Positions 4,401 to 6,492 of a stretch of DNA of 6,492 nucleotides are shown here, one piece after another. The first letter of the stretch is position 1, and each line of letters begins with the position of its first letter. The position numbers and the translations under genes were made by a program. The notes under the pieces were generated by a model. That model saw nothing but the letters and a program-made list of their open reading frames with translations. It did no database searches and was not told the origin of the DNA. Source of the stretch: an uncultured Collinsella sp. (GTDB lineage Bacteria > Actinomycetota > Coriobacteriia > Coriobacteriales > Coriobacteriaceae); assembly GCA_902492185.1 (NCBI GenBank), contig CABUKY010000103.1, positions 1 to 6,492 of the forward strand, given 5' to 3'.

Positions 4401-6492
4401 GCGATGTAGGTATGCGGCACGGTTAGATCGACATCGGCAGGGAGTGTATAGCTGGGGTCGCGGCTTACGCGCACCTCGAGCGGGGCATCCTCGGTCCCCT
4501 TGTTTTCATACCAACCCAAGAAGCGGTAGCCGTCGGGCAGGGTGCCGCCATCGGATAGAGGCTTATTGTTCACATCGCGTACCTGCACGGTATAGGAGCT
4601 CGTTCCATTCTCGCCCGGCTGCACGTCCACATGAGTATTGCCCACGTCAACGCGCTGGGTCACATCACCGAGTTCATCCTGCTCATTGCCTTCGAACACC
4701 GTCATGATGTTCGAAACGTAGTCGCTGTACACGGGATAGAAATCGGTGGGACCGACCACGGTGATCTCGCTACCCTCAGGATAAAAAGCTCCCTGATTTT
4801 TAAGATCTGCCAGCTGAGGAGAAGTAATGGCGGCATAGGCGCCGTTCATGCTCTTATCGTCGTTCGGCTGCGTGGTCCAGCCGATAAACATCGCGGTTTT
4901 CGACAAGCCGCCGCGATCCGCGGGGGCAGCGGGCGTCAAACCGACGCCATAGCGGTACCAGTCCGTAGACTGATCGTGCGCCTTGCCGTCTTTCCAATTG
5001 AGCATCTCGCCCTTAACGTTATAGAACAGCACCTGCGCCTCGTACGAAGCGATAAAGAGGTCGTTGCCCTTGAAGCCCTCGCTTTTGGCATGATCCTTGC
5101 CGTTGTCGGCAGTGTAGCTCGAGGCCGCCTCGTGCTTCGTGTTCTTCTCGACACGCTTGCCGTCCTTAACAGCAGCAGTATCGGTCTTGCCGTCAAACCA
5201 GCTGTTGTCTTGGCCAATGTGGTTCACACGCACATCGGGTTCGCGGAACCAACCCATAAAGCGGTAACCGTCGTTCGCCTCGCTCAGCCCCTCAGGCTTT
5301 GCAGAGGTCTCCTGCTTAAACGTTACCGACGTATCGCCTTGGGCCAAGCCCTGTGCCGTTCCGGCTAGCACGGCGCTCACCGCAAAGGCGTACGGATCGC
5401 TGGTGGACTGGTCTTTGCCCAACATGGTTGCCAGAACAGTTGCCGTGCCCGCACCGGGAAAATCAATCGTCGCCTTAACGCTCTGGCCATGCACGGGGAT
5501 ATTCAGCTTGTAATCCATCGCCCACTCATTGGTGTGCTGGCCACCCAGGGCATCGTCGTTAGCGGTCGAGCGCATGGTACCGGCACAGAAGTCGTAGTCG
5601 TGCTCTTCCCATAGCTCACGCGTGATGTAGCGCTCGTCATCCCACGGACCATAGCTGTCGCCCTTGGTGGTACCGTCACCGCCAAACGAAGGGATCTTCT
5701 TTTTGGCAGGATTGCCCTGGCTATTGCCAGAAAGGCTCACGCTCGGCTTAAAGTAGCACTCGGTGACCGTGGCGTCGCCCTTGTTGGCGCGTGCAGCAAT
5801 ACCGCCCAGGTTCACATCGTTTTGAATAATGGGGATCACGGCGATGGGGTTGTACTGACGCGAGCTCAGATCGCCCGCAAAGTGGCTTCGGACAAGCTCA
5901 TTGCCTTCTTCGGTTAAAATACGGCCCGCCAGTCCGCCTGTCCACGCGCGCGTCACGGAAATGACGCCCGCGTACGACGCGGCATAGCTGTAGCACTGCG
6001 CCGTCGAGAAGCAGTCGATAATCTTGGCGTTACCCGCCATACAGCCCACAAAACCCGAGGCGTACACGTTGTTGCCGCCCAGGGCGCCAATGGCCACATC
6101 GTATTTATTGGTGACGTCGGTCATGCCCTTCTCGGCAATCGAGCCATCCTTTTTGCGCGTAGGCGTCACGCGGCAATACTCGATGGTCGAGTTCTTAACG
6201 TAGCCGGCAAACGCCGCCATATACAGGCCCTCGCCACCGATTGCCTGTACGCCCGAAGTCGTGTTGTTAACGGCGCGACCACCACGGACCTCGCAGTTGT
6301 AGAGCGTGCAGCCGTCGAGTTCGCCGGCAATCAGGCCCCCCTCAAAGCCCGCATTGGTAATCACGTTGAGCATGTTGTTGGCGCACGTAACGTGCAGGGT
6401 GCTCTCCATGACCATAACGTTTTCGAAGCGAGTGTTGACGGCCTTGCCCACGATAATGCCGCCGCGAAAGTCAGCCCAAATGTTGGCATCCT
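1463..6492 (-). CDS. Giant secreted surface protein with GLUG-like, InlB-type and SpaA/Cna-B-like regions (5'-partial)
   Basis: The frame stays open to the right edge of the window, so the N-terminus, signal peptide and true start are missing. The first possible start inside, a GTG at 6451, has no Shine-Dalgarno and lies in continuous coding sequence. Counting from that GTG as residue 1, 1662 residues are seen, plus 13 upstream. Residues 1-235 are glycine-rich GLUG-like repeats. Residues 395-1403 hold about eight units with a Y-x-F-x-G-W core and a closing Y-P-V-Y or T-A-V-Y. Residues 1524-1637 resemble a SpaA/Cna-B fold. The tail is K-W-V-D-G-G-S-R-A-K-N-V-W. There is no LPxTG-like motif and no C-terminal membrane segment, so the protein is released or held by partners. 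These repeat families are typical of adhesins and wall or matrix proteins; the exact role and ligand are unknown. It ends in TAG at 1465-1463, one base before the next gene's preferred start. A surface-structural role is likely; the specific function is not recognised. Confidence 0.93.
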   Translation of the reverse strand, partial: DANIWADFRGGIIVGKAVNTRFENVMVMESTLHVTCANNMLNVITNAGFEGGLIAGELDGCTLYNCEVRGGRAVNNTTSGVQAIGGEGLYMAAFAGYVKNSTIEYCRVTPTRKKDGSIAEKGMTDVTNKYDVAIGALGGNNVYASGFVGCMAGNAKIIDCFSTAQCYSYAASYAGVISVTRAWTGGLAGRILTEEGNELVRSHFAGDLSSRQYNPIAVIPIIQNDVNLGGIAARANKGDATVTECYFKPSVSLSGNSQGNPAKKKIPSFGGDGTTKGDSYGPWDDERYITRELWEEHDYDFCAGTMRSTANDDALGGQHTNEWAMDYKLNIPVHGQSVKATIDFPGAGTATVLATMLGKDQSTSDPYAFAVSAVLAGTAQGLAQGDTSVTFKQETSAKPEGLSEANDGYRFMGWFREPDVRVNHIGQDNSWFDGKTDTAAVKDGKRVEKNTKHEAASSYTADNGKDHAKSEGFKGNDLFIASYEAQVLFYNVKGEMLNWKDGKAHDQSTDWYRYGVGLTPAAPADRGGLSKTAMFIGWTTQPNDDKSMNGAYAAITSPQLADLKNQGAFYPEGSEITVVGPTDFYPVYSDYVSNIMTVFEGNEQDELGDVTQRVDVGNTHVDVQPGENGTSSYTVQVRDVNNKPLSDGGTLPDGYRFLGWYENKGTEDAPLEVRVSRDPSYTLPADVDLTVPHTYIARFEYRVDYYVRAYTNHGFTDSKLLCSVWNRYQTPFEENVGSTFVRENVVHWGPEHVDHGIKDRYDETCGTRFTANTLVVSPLNAYSHNVKNDTGADTLKNLYADTDFPGAATLSDTWTSASLNVTVKPVNDRYRLNFWTLERDGEYWTYVKNPIESMVRTDKKYYVRAMITTDVNFYNKGDNVVRTATRRYESNLLQAKVNGVDPTFTYYYPHVNTSVKVAEKPEDGEKGSYDNPLTLEASPTDAEMAVRGYKFLGWISTAEVQKGSAVWNYIYDVANDPYVTSDPEKAAPYLATDDSKVTKCQDAYPVYAKYDVNYTTNLHRAGFDGTDKVNAPRYDIDPVINAGTDPATATVTPDVTTPVYKAGGELYKLQKVEIELPNGEVKKLEPNGDNSYSYQVEPGGAYTFVAYYSPLAVVYHLNASKVDGKVAQQGDMLGNLDGGIPKPTYDVRTIDGDTGKFNVFVGWTEAQPAPGKGYVAWSEGIRMVSASTVVKAPMELYPVYRPSLVTVQSNIDSNLANPDLVRSLGRTDSGDQISLEVKAAEEVEDIDGTKYDFVGWSRDYEPDGKYTLLTDDEKYPLEGSEPFESVTYTAVYKIAPYKVRYHGVDGSVVFTATVDSDGERATGAGFVHNVDVPKVDESGNPVYDKNGNPEMEKKSVAYDPDAHSKIVALLDEQAASGDVRELFLEWRYVPAVGAPKSWNEFKSEPVKGDMDLYPVTYRVAANDTSDTERPVAMTAQLKWLLNPTAGNTVDNNADKAPFKVCFAEPFMGTQLTVTVKRASYGPDASMTEEPVNDQYVSLYSLGSGNGSFDLANRLESKKTGGREQGDGNAVFNFDQTHALTIVKKTTDASAMGQTFRFKVTKTAEGTSPETRMVEVKVDKTQQENGETWYVGSVQLAAPAGFYTVEEDTAWAWRYEGELSTPGKAPGKSAELTISSASSAGDTVVTCVNTRAKDKWVDGGSRAKNVWENRTLRRDD
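1472..1477 (-). promoter_or_regulatory. Shine-Dalgarno AGGAGG for the TasA-like gene, inside the end of the giant gene
   Basis: AGGAGG is read in frame as two AGG arginine codons at the end of the giant gene (R-R-D-D-stop). The next ATGs lie 1 base (1470) and 10 bases (1461) downstream. The spacing favours the second, one base after the TAG. Ribosomes ending the giant protein would finish next to this start, which suggests translational coupling. Confidence 0.8.
1541..1882 (-). other. C-terminal SpaA/Cna-B-like domain of the giant protein
   Basis: Residues 1524-1637 read as a beta-sandwich of the prealbumin/Cna-B type: an opening strand H-A-L-T-I-V-K-K (1524-1531), T-F-R-F-K-V (1541-1546), then A-P-A-G-F-Y-T-V-E-E (1584-1593) and the closing strand V-V-T-C-V-N-T (1630-1636). 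In this fold an intramolecular isopeptide bond is often made between a lysine of the first strand and an asparagine of the last, helped by a glutamate in the Y-x-V-E segment. Lys1530 or Lys1531, Glu1592 and Asn1635 sit where these would be expected. That a bond forms here is inference. Cys1633 in the last strand is unusual for the fold. Confidence 0.6.
2243..5269 (-). repeat. About eight divergent InlB/Listeria-Bacteroides-type (GW) repeats in the giant protein
   Basis: The units are recognised by an aromatic-x-aromatic-x-G-W core and a closing strand. Cores lie at residues 396-401 (YRFMGW), 521-525 (MFIGW), 642-647 (YRFLGW), 936-941 (YKFLGW), 1147-1150 (FVGW) and 1239-1243 (DFVGW). Degenerate cores are at 817-822 (YRLNFW) and 1369-1373 (LFLEW). 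Closing motifs include YPVY at 572-575, 991-994 and 1184-1187, TAVY at 1276-1279, and YPVTY at 1400-1404. Spacing is irregular, about 90-210 residues, because insertions separate core and closing strands. Such repeats form small beta-grasp-like modules strung along bacterial surface proteins. DNA identity between units is low, so this is an old, diverged array and not a recent tandem expansion. Confidence 0.72.
5747..6490 (-). repeat. Cysteine-rich GLUG-like repeat region of the giant protein
   Basis: About six loosely repeated units of 40-50 residues are visible. Each has a glycine-rich start and, in most, a strand ending near a cysteine: G-G-I-I-V-G just before residue 1, G-G-L-I-A-G at 38-43 with C48 and C53, A-F-A-G-Y-V at 80-85 with C93, G-F-V-G-C-M at 133-138 with C147 and C153, G-G-L-A-G at 172-176, and G-G-I-A-A at 216-220 with C232. 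This matches the GLUG motif style (G-G-L-V-G ... I-x-N-C-Y), found in secreted proteins with a probable right-handed beta-helix. The helix assignment is inference. The region probably continues upstream out of the window. Confidence 0.68.

Noticed and set aside
4631..5368. Plus-strand open frame of 245 codons
   Set aside because: Same antisense register and same codon-usage cause; the sense strand carries clear InlB-type repeats here.
6449..6451. GTG as the start of the giant protein
   Set aside because: There is no Shine-Dalgarno before it, no signal peptide after it, and the coding pattern (G-G-I-I-V-G repeat) continues upstream to the window edge.

Overview
The window holds the distal end of one minus-strand operon for secreted surface proteins, followed by a short structured non-coding tail. 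The G+C-rich sequence, protein style (SipW/TasA-type signal sequence, InlB-like GW repeats, an LAxTG-like sorting signal) and terminator type suggest a Gram-positive gut actinobacterium of class Coriobacteriia, most likely Collinsella or a relative. This is recognition from memory; no search was possible.

Layout, in transcription order (right to left). (1) 6492-1463: the C-terminal 1675 residues of a very large extracellular protein whose start lies beyond the right edge. It has cysteine-rich GLUG-like repeats, then about eight divergent InlB/Listeria-Bacteroides-type units (Y-x-F-x-G-W and a closing Y-P-V-Y), then a SpaA/Cna-B-like domain and a short W-V-D-G-G tail. It has no sorting signal of its own. 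(2) 1461-892: a 189-residue protein with a SipW-type signal sequence and the hallmarks of the TasA/BsaA-like matrix-protein family. (3) 889-191: a 232-residue protein with a signal peptide, an L-M-P-G-D beta-sandwich domain and a C-terminal LAATG / hydrophobic segment / RRNKR tail, i.e. a probable sortase substrate. The junctions are 1 and 2 bases (or small overlaps if upstream starts are used). Each Shine-Dalgarno sequence lies inside the last codons of the gene before it, so the three genes are probably translationally coupled.

Inferred function: the three proteins look like parts of one cell-surface fibre or matrix, comparable in logic to the Bacillus TapA-SipW-TasA system. Protein 2 would be the secreted fibre-type subunit, protein 3 the wall-anchored partner, and the giant protein an adhesive or structural component. 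The dedicated SipW signal peptidase and the sortase this predicts are not in the window.

Downstream of the last stop codon (positions 1-190) there is no gene. This stretch holds two imperfect direct copies of an unfamiliar element of about 66 bases (period 86-87), each with fixed ends around a GC-rich hairpin of different sequence, and then a strong inverted repeat that probably terminates the operon. The duplicated element is the least explained part of the window.
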